DNA of 64,000 nucleotides from Saxibacter everestensis (GTDB lineage: Bacteria; Actinomycetota; Actinomycetes; Actinomycetales; Brevibacteriaceae), in the NCBI RefSeq assembly GCF_025787225.1, contig NZ_CP090958.1, forward strand, positions 1,641,856 to 1,705,855. The letters run 5' to 3'. Below the pieces are notes generated by a model. It was not told the DNA's origin. It saw only the letters and a list, made by a program, of their open reading frames with translations, and did not search any database. Below are positions 9,376-17,620 of this stretch, piece after piece. Positions within the stretch are counted from its first letter, which is position 1. The number at the start of each line of letters is the position of its first letter. A program made the translations under genes and the position numbers.

Positions 9376-9560
9376 GAGGTGTCCTTCGACCAGACTTGAG
9401 GACAGAGCGGATGAGCCGGCGGATAGCGCCGGCCGGCAGCAATGTCGAGCCCGCACCCGGGGCACCCACACCCTTTAACAAGGGTCGCCGACACATGAAC
9501 TACCTTCTACTTCTGACCAACCTAGGTCCGGAGTCGCCGCCGCCGCGACCGGTCCGCCAT
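9376..9560 (-). promoter_or_regulatory. metF-metE leader region
   Basis: This leader is about 180 nt long on the minus strand. It contains a small hairpin (GCCGGC-7-GCCGGC) and a GGGTGCCCCGGGTG block (minus-strand sense, 9454-9467) that resembles part of the SAM-IV riboswitch core. The pairing partners expected for SAM-IV were not found, and there is no B12-box GCCACTG. It may be regulatory, but no known RNA class can be assigned. Confidence 0.25.
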
Positions 9561-9594
9561 ATTGCGTAACAAAGGACTCGCACGGATTGCGTAA
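9561..9594 (+). promoter_or_regulatory. paired ATTGCGTAA direct repeats upstream of the histidine kinase
   Basis: ATTGCGTAA occurs at 9561-9569 and identically at 9586-9594, 25 bp apart, directly before the kinase start at 9605. Direct repeats of this kind are typical of response-regulator sites, so autoregulation by the adjacent NarL-type regulator is plausible. Confidence 0.4.
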
Positions 9595-9604
9595 GGTGTG
9601 TGGC

Positions 9605-10840
9605 ATGACGGAGCGCGGTAGACGGGAGGCCCAGCTGCCGGCCATGCGTGGCCGGAGCTCTGTGCTTCGCGTCTGGCGTGCGAGGCTTGCCAGCCGACAG
9701 CGGCTTGTGCACCACGTTGTCGCTGGCGCGCTGACCCTCGCCATCATCGTCACGACGGCCGTCAGCTGGGTCGAAGTGGCGCCGGCTCGAGGACGCGAGC
9801 TACCGGCAGCGGCGCTGGTACTGGCCGCCTGCACGGCGATGTTCCTCGCTCGGCGGCACCCGATCCCGGCGACCGCGCTGAGTTTGCTTGCCTCCGCCGT
9901 TTACTACCCGCTCAGCGCCGTCGACGGTCCATTGCTGATCGCATTCGTGTTCTCGCTGTTCGTGCTGGCCCGGCACGGCAGATACGTCGTCGCGGCGTTG
10001 TTCGCCATCGCCGAATTCGGCATTGTGCTGCTCGGTGAGCTCGGCCCGGTCCGTCATCTGTCCAATCTCGAGGTGATGCTGCTGGAAGGCTGGTTGGTCG
10101 CAATCATCGCCGTCGGCGTGATCGTGAATAACAGGACGGAGCTGGTCAGGCGTGCGGAGAAGGAAGCGACAGATGCCGAGAGACTCCGAATTGCGCGCGA
10201 GATCCACGACGTCATCGCGCACCGGATATCGCTGATCAACGTGCAGGCCACAGCCGCCCTGCGACGTGGCGACCCGGAGCGGAGTCAGCAGGCACTGCAA
10301 GTCATCCGGGATGCCAGCAAAACAACTCTTACCGAGACGCGGTCGGTTCTTGGCATGCTGCGATCGGCTGAGCTGAATGCCGGCTCGGCCGGCAACAGAT
10401 CGGATCCGCGACTCCGGCCAGCCGCCGGCATCGAGGACCTTCCCGCACTGGTCGAAGACTTTGCGTCCTCGGGCATCGATATCTCGCTCGAGGTGCCTAG
10501 CGATATCGAGGTCGCCCCAGAGGCGGCGCGCGCCGTGTACCGGTTCTGCCAGGAGTCGCTGGCAAATGTGATCCGGCATTCAGCCGCGTCGAAGGCACAG
10601 GTTCGCCTGGAAGTTGAGGGCCGTCTGTTGCGGTGCGTCGTCGAAGACAATGGCAGGGGCGGCAGAGTGCTGCCGGGAAACGGAATCCGCGGCATGATGG
10701 AGCGTGCCCGGCTTCTGCAGGGTTCGGTCGACTTCGCAAACGCAACACCCTCCGGCATTCGGGCATCGCTCACGATCCCGATAGCTAGCGAGCAGCGGCC
10801 GACTCGCACGACGGCTACCGATAAGAAGGCAGGACGATGA
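9605..10840 (+). CDS. NarL/DesK-type sensor histidine kinase
   Basis: A 411-residue membrane histidine kinase that phosphorylates the response regulator encoded next to it. The first ~170 residues hold about five hydrophobic segments with no extracellular sensor domain. The HisKA_3 box ERLRIAREIHDVIAHRIS places the phospho-acceptor at His201. The HATPase_c region shows VEDNGRGG and GNGIRGMMERARLLQG. The start at 9605 is preferred; 9587 is an alternative six codons upstream. It overlaps the regulator by 4 bp (ATGA). The signal is unknown. A membrane protein and multicopper oxidase follow, so an envelope or metal cue is a guess. Confidence 0.9.
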   Translation: MTERGRREAQLPAMRGRSSVLRVWRARLASRQRLVHHVVAGALTLAIIVTTAVSWVEVAPARGRELPAAALVLAACTAMFLARRHPIPATALSLLASAVYYPLSAVDGPLLIAFVFSLFVLARHGRYVVAALFAIAEFGIVLLGELGPVRHLSNLEVMLLEGWLVAIIAVGVIVNNRTELVRRAEKEATDAERLRIAREIHDVIAHRISLINVQATAALRRGDPERSQQALQVIRDASKTTLTETRSVLGMLRSAELNAGSAGNRSDPRLRPAAGIEDLPALVEDFASSGIDISLEVPSDIEVAPEAARAVYRFCQESLANVIRHSAASKAQVRLEVEGRLLRCVVEDNGRGGRVLPGNGIRGMMERARLLQGSVDFANATPSGIRASLTIPIASEQRPTRTTATDKKAGR

Positions 10841-11499
10841 TCCGGATAGTTCTGGCCGACGATCAGCATCTGGTCCGGGCCGGGTTCCGCTCGATCCTGG
10901 AAGTCGAGGCCGGGCTGAGCATCGTTGGCGAGGCGGCCACCGGTGCTGAGGCGGTCGAGGTGGTGCGCGCCGAGCGCCCGGACGTCGTCCTGATGGACAT
11001 TCAGATGCCAGGAATGGACGGCCTTGAGGCGACCGAAACGATCGGCGAGACCGGCGATGGCACAACCCGGATCATCATTCTGACCACCTTCGACGCCGAC
11101 GAGTATGTCTACCGCGCCCTGGCCGCCGGCGCGAGCGGCTTCTTGCTCAAGGACACCGAGCCGGAGGACCTGATCCGTGCCATACATGTTGCTGTCGGAG
11201 GCGAGGCCTTGCTGGCGCCGTCGGTGACGAAGAGGCTGATCGCCGAGATCGCGAACAAGAAACGCAGGGCGCCGTTGCCGCCGCGGCTGCGCGAGCTGAC
11301 CGACCGGGAGCGAGAGGTGCTCATCCTGGTGGCAGAAGGACTGAGTAACACCGAGATCGCCGAACGCCTCGTACTGAGTCCGGCGACGGCTAAGACCCAC
11401 GTCAGCCGGGTGATGACGAAACTCGGCTCACGCGACCGCGCGCAGCTCGTCGTGCTGGCTTACGAAAGTGGTCTGGTCGAGCCCGGTTGGCGAACCTGA
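10837..11499 (+). CDS. NarL/LuxR-family response regulator
   Basis: A 220-residue two-domain regulator. The receiver domain (1-120) shows the acidic pair DD at 8-9, the phosphorylation site Asp54 in VLMDIQMPG, and Lys in FLLKDTEPEDL. The C-terminal GerE/LuxR helix-turn-helix is LTDREREVLILVAEGLSNTE through TAKTHVSRVMTKLGSRDRAQ. It is translationally coupled to the histidine kinase. The stop codon at 11497-11499 lies inside the first copy of a 22-bp tandem repeat. Confidence 0.95.
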   Translation: MIRIVLADDQHLVRAGFRSILEVEAGLSIVGEAATGAEAVEVVRAERPDVVLMDIQMPGMDGLEATETIGETGDGTTRIIILTTFDADEYVYRALAAGASGFLLKDTEPEDLIRAIHVAVGGEALLAPSVTKRLIAEIANKKRRAPLPPRLRELTDREREVLILVAEGLSNTEIAERLVLSPATAKTHVSRVMTKLGSRDRAQLVVLAYESGLVEPGWRT

Positions 11500-11602
11500 A
11501 ATGCCGGGTCACCGGGCCTGACCGGCTGGGTCACCGAGCCTGACCGGCTGGGTCACCGAGCCTGAAATGCCCGGTCACCGAGCTAGATTGCAGGTCACCG
11601 AG
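11495..11602. repeat. 22-bp tandem array starting at the response-regulator stop codon
   Basis: Four 22-bp units at 11495-11516, 11517-11538, 11539-11560 and 11561-11582 share the pattern CCTGANNNNCNGGTCACCG; units 2 and 3 are identical. A 20-bp variant follows at 11583-11602, then the start of a further unit. The first unit contains the TGA of the response regulator, and TGA is retained in the next three. Confidence 0.92.
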
Positions 11603-12514
11603 CCTGAATCCCGGGCCGCCAGGCAGGGGTGGCATCAGCCGAGCGCTACCAGCGGAGTAGCCGAAGTGTCACCCCTGGGGCGATGTGCCGGGCACTTCCA
11701 GGCTGGCAGTGTTGCACGCATGCCAGCGGTATCACCGAGTCCCAGTTCTGCACCCCATGTGCCATTGGACGGCCATCGGCCGGGCGTCGGCCCTGGGTCC
11801 GACCCGGCTTTCCAGCCTGGCGGGGCCACCCCAGCCCCACAGTCCCGCGGGGACATCCCAGCCTTTCAGGCTGACGCCATTGACCCGGCTTTCCAGCCTG
11901 GCGGGGCCGGCCCAGCCTTCCAGCCGGGCGGGGACACCCCAGCCTTTCAGGCTGACGCCATTGACCCGGCTTTCCAGCCTGACGGGGCCGGCCCAGCCTT
12001 CCAGCCTGTCGGAGCCGGCCCAGCCGTACAGTCCCGCGGGGCCGCCCCGGCCTTCCAGCCAGGCGCCACAACGTACCAGCCGGGCGCCACCGTTCCACGC
12101 CGCCGGAAGCACAGCGTGTTGTTGTGGAGCCTTCGGATTGACCTGACTTTGCTGATGGTCCTGCTGGCCCTGCAGGCTGCCCTGGCGGCGGGATTCGTCT
12201 CCGGCAGCGTGGGCCTGCTCTCCATCCACGGGGTGAACGCCTTCTTCATCACGGTGCTTGCCTTCATCGGCTTCGCATTGGCGGGTTTGTTTTACTTCGT
12301 GTCTCGCGGACCGCTCTGGCCATTCCCGAGTACCGGACTACTCTGGCTCGCGACCTTCGTTCAGGAAATTTTCGGTTACGTACGTCTGGTCGGAGTGCAC
12401 ATCTTTTTCGGCGTCACGGTGATCAGCGTTGCCGCTGTGGTCTGCGCACTGGTCTGGCGCACGCCGTACAACCGAAGACCAGGCCGCTCAGAGCTGCGCG
12501 AGGCGTCCCGGTGA
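11567..12514 (+). CDS. proline/glutamine-rich repeat protein with C-terminal four-helix membrane domain
   Basis: The N-terminal half is low complexity, built on PAFQPGG/PAFQADA motifs with a 27-residue block present twice (nt 11852-12013). The C-terminal ~140 residues (from RRRKHSVLLW) hold four hydrophobic helices. A His sits in helix 2 (SIHGVNAFF) and another in helix 4 (VGVHIFFGV); their placement could suit heme binding, as in small b-type membrane proteins, but this is only inference. The start is uncertain: 11567 falls inside a tandem repeat, and 11720 or an even later codon is possible. The stop overlaps the GTG of the multicopper oxidase (GTGA), suggesting translational coupling and a shared role. 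Confidence 0.6.
   Translation: MPGHRARLQVTEPESRAARQGWHQPSATSGVAEVSPLGRCAGHFQAGSVARMPAVSPSPSSAPHVPLDGHRPGVGPGSDPAFQPGGATPAPQSRGDIPAFQADAIDPAFQPGGAGPAFQPGGDTPAFQADAIDPAFQPDGAGPAFQPVGAGPAVQSRGAAPAFQPGATTYQPGATVPRRRKHSVLLWSLRIDLTLLMVLLALQAALAAGFVSGSVGLLSIHGVNAFFITVLAFIGFALAGLFYFVSRGPLWPFPSTGLLWLATFVQEIFGYVRLVGVHIFFGVTVISVAAVVCALVWRTPYNRRPGRSELREASR
11852..12013 (+). repeat. two in-frame 81-bp coding repeats
   Basis: An 81-bp (27-codon) block beginning GACATCCCAGCC at 11852-11932 recurs at 11933-12013 with few changes. Shorter PAFQ-encoding units flank it. Expansion in multiples of three keeps the reading frame open. Confidence 0.85.
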
Positions 12515-14223
12515 CCCCGGCCAGCAGCGTAGGCTCAGCACGACTCGGCATTCAGACCGGGCCGTCTGGTTCGCTATCCCGGCGGCGATTGCTCGGCCTC
12601 GGCATCACGGCCGGAATTGGCGTCACCGTAGCCGGCGGCCTGGCCGGCTGCTCGACGGCATTTGCGCCAAAGCAGGGTGTATCCGGACAGACCGGCAAGG
12701 TGCTCAAGAGCCAGATAGACCTCCCCCAGCCATTCTCAATCGCGCTGCCCCTCCCGGCCGTGCTCACGCCGGACGGAATCCAGGATGGCAAGACGCGGTA
12801 CACGCTTACCCAAAGGGAGGCAGACGTCGAGATCGTTCCCGGCTTTGCCACCACGATCTGGGGTTACGACGGCACGTTTCCCGGGCCAACCATTGAGGCC
12901 CGGCGTGGCGAGCCGATCGTCGTCCGGGTCAGCAACGAGCTTGCAGTGCCGACATCGACGCATTTGCACGGCGGCGTCGTCGCCCCGGAATCGGACGGCT
13001 ACCCCACTGATCTCCTGGTGCCTACCCGATTCAAGGGCCGCGTCGATGCGGCCATGCTCGCCATGCACAAACGCGCGCAGGTGCAAGGACAGCAGGACGG
13101 CAGTTCCGCGCATCAGCACCCCACAGACGCTCCAGCCGAGCCCGATCCGAAGATCTGGACGCTGCACCGGGTGGCCAAGGACTACCACTACGCATGTGAC
13201 CAGGCGGCGTCGACGCTCTGGTACCACGATCACCGAATGGACTTCTCCGCCCCGCAGGTGTGGAAGGGCCTGGTTGGCTCGTTCCTGATCCGGGATGCCG
13301 AGGAAGAGGCACTCAATCTGCCCACAGCAGATCAGGAACTCCTTCTGGTGATCTGCGACCGGTCGTTCGATGCCGACGGCCAGTTCGCCTACCCCGCCCT
13401 CGACCCGACGCTCACGGAACTATCCGGGGTCCAGGACGACTACATGGACGGCGTGCTGGGTGACGTCATCCTGGTGAACGGAGTGCCGTGGCCGGTCGCC
13501 AAAGTATCCAACACCCGGCATCGGCTCCGCCTGCTCAATGCTTCCAATGCCCGGCAGTACGACCTGACGTTGAGCGTCAACGGCGAAAGCGTCCCGATCA
13601 GCCAGATCGGCAGCGACGCCGGGCTGCTGGCCCGGCCGCAGCGGCTCGATTCCGTGCCGATGTCACCCGCCGAGCGTTTTGACGTGGTCGTCGACTTCGG
13701 CACATTTCCGGTGGGCACCGAGGTCGTGCTGGAAAACACCCTGGCCACGGGCGACAGCGGGAAAGTAATGAAGTTCATTATCGACGAGGCGAAGGACGAC
13801 CGAAGCGAACTACCGGACGTGTTGGTGAAGGACTTCGAGCAACTGCGCCGCCAGGACGCACAGAAAACGAGGCTGTTCGACTTTCGGATGACCGCTGAGC
13901 GAATGTGGGTCATCAACGGTGAGGCCTTTGATCCGAGCGCGGCCGGCACCAGGGTTGAGCGGGACACGGTTGAACTCTGGAGGCTCACCAGCGACTTCAA
14001 TCATCCGGTTCACCTGCACCTGGGCCACTTCCAGGTACTCACCCGGGACGGGCGCGAACCGGCCCCTGCCGACGCGGGTTGGAAGGACACGGTGAACGTC
14101 ACGCCCTACGGAGTGACGGAGGTGCTGGTGAAATTCACCAAGTTCGAGGGCCGCTACATGCTGCACTGCCACAACCTCGAACACGAAGACATGGCGATGA
14201 TGGCCAATGTCGACGTCGTCTGA
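12511..14223 (+). CDS. Tat-exported multicopper oxidase
   Basis: A 570-residue cupredoxin oxidase that couples one-electron oxidation of a substrate to reduction of O2 to water outside the membrane. The N-terminus has a twin-arginine signal (SRRRLLGLGITAGIG) and a lipobox-like LAGC, so it may be a lipoprotein. Copper motifs are in place: HLHGG, WYHDH, HPVHLHLGHFQVL and HCHNLEHEDMAMM (T1 plus T2/T3 ligands). A His/Gln-rich insert (HKRAQVQGQQDG) follows the first copper motif. The start is GTG, overlapping the membrane-protein stop. CueO-like, CotA-like and bilirubin-oxidase-like roles are all possible; Cu(I) oxidation would fit the copper genes nearby. Confidence 0.92.
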   Translation: MTPASSVGSARLGIQTGPSGSLSRRRLLGLGITAGIGVTVAGGLAGCSTAFAPKQGVSGQTGKVLKSQIDLPQPFSIALPLPAVLTPDGIQDGKTRYTLTQREADVEIVPGFATTIWGYDGTFPGPTIEARRGEPIVVRVSNELAVPTSTHLHGGVVAPESDGYPTDLLVPTRFKGRVDAAMLAMHKRAQVQGQQDGSSAHQHPTDAPAEPDPKIWTLHRVAKDYHYACDQAASTLWYHDHRMDFSAPQVWKGLVGSFLIRDAEEEALNLPTADQELLLVICDRSFDADGQFAYPALDPTLTELSGVQDDYMDGVLGDVILVNGVPWPVAKVSNTRHRLRLLNASNARQYDLTLSVNGESVPISQIGSDAGLLARPQRLDSVPMSPAERFDVVVDFGTFPVGTEVVLENTLATGDSGKVMKFIIDEAKDDRSELPDVLVKDFEQLRRQDAQKTRLFDFRMTAERMWVINGEAFDPSAAGTRVERDTVELWRLTSDFNHPVHLHLGHFQVLTRDGREPAPADAGWKDTVNVTPYGVTEVLVKFTKFEGRYMLHCHNLEHEDMAMMANVDVV

Positions 14224-14226
14224 CCC

Positions 14227-14700
14227 TCAAAAGACCGATTGCCCGACTCTGGCCGGCTTGCGGCGCACATAGAGCTGGCGACGGACCCGCGCGATCATCG
14301 ATCCGTCTTCCGCGGTGATATCCACGTCGAACCATGGCAGCGCCTTGCTGCCATCCTCGGTCGCCTGCCGGATCTCGTTGACGGCACTGGCGGGCAGCTC
14401 GAAGTGGGCGTAGACGGTGCTCCTGCCCGGCGCAACGAACTCGATCTCCGCAGCCTTGTCCCACACGACGTAATCACGACCGAATTGCTGAAGTGCCAGC
14501 ATCATGAAGAACGGGTCAGTCATCGCCGAAAGCGAACCGCCGAAATGCGTGCCGACATAGTTCCGGTTCAGTTTTGTCAGCCTCATCCGCACTAGTGCGC
14601 TGGTGAAATCATCGCTGATGCTTTGCACCCTGATGCCTGCACCGATAAAGGGCGGCCACACGTTCATCAGCCGCTTGAGACGACGGGAGGAAATTTGCAT
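14227..14700 (-). CDS. DUF4442 hotdog-fold protein (PaaI-thioesterase-like)
   Basis: A 157-residue protein whose sequence (NRNYVGTHFGGSLSAMTDPF, EFVAPGRSTVYAHFELP) matches the DUF4442 branch of the hotdog fold. Relatives hydrolyse or bind acyl-CoA thioesters; this one has no proven substrate. The start at 14700 follows a purine-rich stretch, and the hotdog homology begins soon after it. Its 3' end is 3 bp from the convergent multicopper oxidase. Confidence 0.75.
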   Translation of the reverse strand: MQISSRRLKRLMNVWPPFIGAGIRVQSISDDFTSALVRMRLTKLNRNYVGTHFGGSLSAMTDPFFMMLALQQFGRDYVVWDKAAEIEFVAPGRSTVYAHFELPASAVNEIRQATEDGSKALPWFDVDITAEDGSMIARVRRQLYVRRKPARVGQSVF

Positions 14701-14803
14701 AGCGCCTATGTTACCCGCCAGTAACTTATGGTTTCGTCGGGATGGCAAATTGTTACGCTGTTTGCTATGCCGCGTACAGCAGGCGCGACTCGAGGAGGTG
14801 GCC

Positions 14804-15310
14804 GTGCCAACACCCTGCATCATCCCCATGTCATTCGCTTTGCAGACCGAGCGGCTCACCCTGAGCATGTGGGAGGTCGACGATGCGGTCTGGTACCGGC
14901 AACTGCTCGCCGAACGTGGCGCCACCCGGCCAACCGTCAAAGCCGCCCGTGCCAAACTCCGCGACCTGCGAAACCGGGCCGATGAAAGCGGAATTTCGCT
15001 GCTGACCATCCGGCGTCGGGCGGAAGGTGACTTCATCGGGTACTGCGGCCTTATTGTGGGGCGTTCCAGCTGGGAAGAACCGGAAATCGCCTATGAATTG
15101 TTCCGCCACGCGCACCGCAAGGGCTATGCGACCGAGGCTGCGGCCGCGATCCTGGATGCAGCCATCGCCACCCACCGCCGCCGGCTATGGTCCACGGTGC
15201 GAGCCTGGAACGCTGCTTCCTTCCGGGTGCTGGACAAACTTGGTTTCGAACGCCGCCACAGCACATGGGACGATCGCGGAGAACTTGTCTGGAGCGTGCG
15301 CGACCTCTAG
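14804..15310 (+). CDS. GNAT-family N-acetyltransferase (RimJ/RimL type)
   Basis: A 168-residue acetyltransferase that moves an acetyl group from acetyl-CoA to an unknown amine. It shows TERLTLSMWEVDDAVWYR at the start, the acetyl-CoA loop region FRHAHRKGYATEAAAAILD (motif A) and WNAASFRVLDKLGFERR (motif B), as in RimJ/RimL proteins. The GTG at 14804 with GAGGAGG 7 bases upstream is preferred over the longer reading from 14603. It is divergent from the DUF4442 gene. Confidence 0.85.
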   Translation: MPTPCIIPMSFALQTERLTLSMWEVDDAVWYRQLLAERGATRPTVKAARAKLRDLRNRADESGISLLTIRRRAEGDFIGYCGLIVGRSSWEEPEIAYELFRHAHRKGYATEAAAAILDAAIATHRRRLWSTVRAWNAASFRVLDKLGFERRHSTWDDRGELVWSVRDL

Positions 15311-15389
15311 ACAGTTCTCTGCGGCTCGACAACTGAGCAGCTCGACAACGGCCCAGTGCGAATCCAAGATCTTCGCCGGGCCCTCAATC

Positions 15390-16283
15390 TCAGTCGCTGA
15401 CCGCCGGCAGTGGGGTGATCGCGCCGTGGAAGTGTCGTCGTCCACTGCGGGAGTCCCAACCGACATAGCTGGCGCCGCCCTGAGCGTCGACATCGGCGCG
15501 GAAACTCACCATCGAGGGCAGTAGCACCGGCGCCTGGAACGACACGTCCCAGGTGTAGGCCTCGGGCTTCGCCGTCCCGAGCGAAGCCTCGGCCCGGGCA
15601 GCCAGGTACATTCCGTGGGCGATAGCTCGAGGGAATCCCAGCGCCTTGGCCGCGAGCGGGTTCAGATGGATCGGATTGTAGTCTCCGGACACGGAGGCGT
15701 AACTGCGGCCGGCATCGGCTCCCAGTCGCCAGACCGCCGTTGGTTGCGGCGGCCTGAATCGCTCTTCGGGGCGCTTCGGCGCAGCCGGGTCCGGAAGGCG
15801 AATGCCCTTCGCCAGGTAGTTGGAAACTCCGGACCACACAGTCTCCCCGGCGCTGCGCACCTCGGCATGCACGTCAACGGTTGTGCCTCGGTGGTGCGGC
15901 CGGAGATCGGAAACCCAGGCCCGGAAGTCCAGCACCTCGGTCGCCGAAATCGTCCGCCGGACCTCAATACTGTTGCTGATATGCACCATGCCGAGCACCG
16001 GCAGCGGGAAGTCGGCGCGAGTCAGCACGCTCATGGCCAGCGGAAATGCCTCAGCATGCAAGAATCCAGCAGGCATCGAGTCGTTGACCGGTACCCGCAG
16101 CAAGCGTTGGTATGCGGTCAGCCGGGCGGAATCGGCGCGGACACCGTGCACTGTGTGCACGGCCTCTGGCAGAGTCAGCGCCGGCGCTGAGCTCCTCAGT
16201 TTGCGCCCCGCCGCAAGCCGGACACCGCGTGCGTAGAGGGCGGGAAGCTTCGGCATCTCCTGCAGGGCGGCTTCGGAACTCAT
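15390..16283 (-). CDS. htdX: MaoC-like (R)-hydroxyacyl-CoA/ACP dehydratase, HtdX type
   Basis: A 297-residue double-hotdog hydratase. The C-terminal half carries the hydratase-2 signature SGDYNPIHLNPLAAKALGFP followed by AIAHGMYLAAR; the N-terminal half is a degenerate hotdog. It would interconvert enoyl and 3-hydroxyacyl thioesters. It ends a three-gene operon fadA2-fabG4-htdX, with a 4-bp ATGA overlap with fabG4, the same order as mycobacterial Rv0243c-Rv0242c-Rv0241c. The symbol is by analogy. Confidence 0.85.
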   Translation of the reverse strand: MSSEAALQEMPKLPALYARGVRLAAGRKLRSSAPALTLPEAVHTVHGVRADSARLTAYQRLLRVPVNDSMPAGFLHAEAFPLAMSVLTRADFPLPVLGMVHISNSIEVRRTISATEVLDFRAWVSDLRPHHRGTTVDVHAEVRSAGETVWSGVSNYLAKGIRLPDPAAPKRPEERFRPPQPTAVWRLGADAGRSYASVSGDYNPIHLNPLAAKALGFPRAIAHGMYLAARAEASLGTAKPEAYTWDVSFQAPVLLPSMVSFRADVDAQGGASYVGWDSRSGRRHFHGAITPLPAVSD

Positions 16284-17620
16284 GCTCCCACCAGGTTCTG
16301 TCCGCAGACCCGAAGAAACTGCCCGTTGATGCCGCCCGCCTGCGGAGCAGCCAGAAACGCGATTGCTTCGGCGACGTCCACCGGAAGTCCACCCTGCTGC
16401 AGGCTATTGAGTCTGCGAGCCACCTCGCGGGTGGCAAAAGGAATTCGCGCTGTCATCTCGGTTTCGATGAAACCCGGAGCGACGGCGTTTATCGTGCCGC
16501 CATGTTCCGCGATCAGTGGTGCCGTCGCCCGAGTCATGCCGATCACACCGGCTTTCGATGCGGCATAGTTGGTCTGGCCGCGATTACCGGCGATTCCGCT
16601 GGTAGAGGCTAGCGACACTATCCGCGGTGAATCGGTGAAGTACTCCGAACCCAGCAGGACCTCGTTGATCTTCAGCTGAGCAGAAATATTGACACCGATA
16701 ACCGAGTTCCAGCGGTCGGCATCCATGTTCGCCAGCAGTTTGTCCCGGGTGATCCCCGCATTGTGCACAACGATGTCCAGCCGGCCATGCCGATCGACAC
16801 AGTGTCTGAGTATCTGCTCGCCGGCGTCGTCCCGGGTGATGTCCAACTGCAGTGCGGTGCCATGGACCTCGTTGGCAACCGCGGCAAGTGCCTGGCCCGC
16901 GGCCGGAACGTCCACGGCGACAACCTTGGCGCCGTCGCGGGTCAGCGTCCGGGCAATCTCGGCCCCGATGCCTCGCGCGGCGCCGGTGACCACCGCGACC
17001 CTGCCGGCCAACGGGTGGTGCCAATCGGCAGGAATCGCGCCGGTTTCATCGCCAACGAGCAGAAATTGTCCGTCGACGAAGGCCGAGCGGCCGGAGAGCA
17101 GGAACCGCAAGGCTCCCTGCGCGCCAACCGAGGACGGGGGTACCCCGTCGGCAAGCTGGATCCCGTTGGCCGTCGAACCAGCGCGCAGCTCGTGTGCGAG
17201 TGACCGGAGAAAACCCTCGACGCCCTGCCTGGCCGCGGCGACCGCCGGGGCGTCCCCGTCAGTGCCTGGCCGGGAGATCGTGACCACCTGGCCCCCTGGC
17301 GCCAGATCCCGCAGCGCTGCGCCGGCCTCCAGAACATGTCCGGCCAGCTGGTCCGGGTGGCTCAGCTCGTCGAGCAGCACGACGATGGCTGAAAGTTGCT
17401 CGTCGGCCAAAGCGTGCCGATGCACCTCGACATCCCAGGACAGCAACGACGTCGACACCGCGTCCGACTCCGCGCTGTCGCCGAGCACGAGCACAGGTTT
17501 GGTGACGAGAGGATCGCCGGTTGCGTATCGACGCAGCGGTGCGGGCCGGGGAAGCCCAAGCTTCTTCGCGACGTTCCTCGTCGGACCAGCGTTAACCAGT
17601 TGCAGATACTTGTCGGTCAT
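16280..17620 (-). CDS. fabG4: high-molecular-weight 3-oxoacyl-ACP/CoA reductase, FabG4 type
   Basis: A 446-residue, two-domain SDR enzyme, about 200 residues longer than ordinary FabG. The N-terminal ~200 residues are a flavodoxin-like, non-catalytic fold. The C-terminal half holds the cofactor loop VVTGAARGIGAE, the NAG motif, and YAASKAGVIG with the catalytic Tyr and Lys. It reduces 3-oxoacyl thioesters, probably 3-oxoacyl-CoA with NADH as in mycobacterial FabG4. ATGA overlaps both flanking genes, so the three steps are translated together. Confidence 0.9.
   Translation of the reverse strand: MTDKYLQLVNAGPTRNVAKKLGLPRPAPLRRYATGDPLVTKPVLVLGDSAESDAVSTSLLSWDVEVHRHALADEQLSAIVVLLDELSHPDQLAGHVLEAGAALRDLAPGGQVVTISRPGTDGDAPAVAAARQGVEGFLRSLAHELRAGSTANGIQLADGVPPSSVGAQGALRFLLSGRSAFVDGQFLLVGDETGAIPADWHHPLAGRVAVVTGAARGIGAEIARTLTRDGAKVVAVDVPAAGQALAAVANEVHGTALQLDITRDDAGEQILRHCVDRHGRLDIVVHNAGITRDKLLANMDADRWNSVIGVNISAQLKINEVLLGSEYFTDSPRIVSLASTSGIAGNRGQTNYAASKAGVIGMTRATAPLIAEHGGTINAVAPGFIETEMTARIPFATREVARRLNSLQQGGLPVDVAEAIAFLAAPQAGGINGQFLRVCGQNLVGA

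Noticed and set aside
9376-9560. Cobalamin riboswitch controlling metF-metE
   Set aside because: The leader is short and lacks the GCCACTG B12-box on the minus strand. metE control by B12 would need other evidence.
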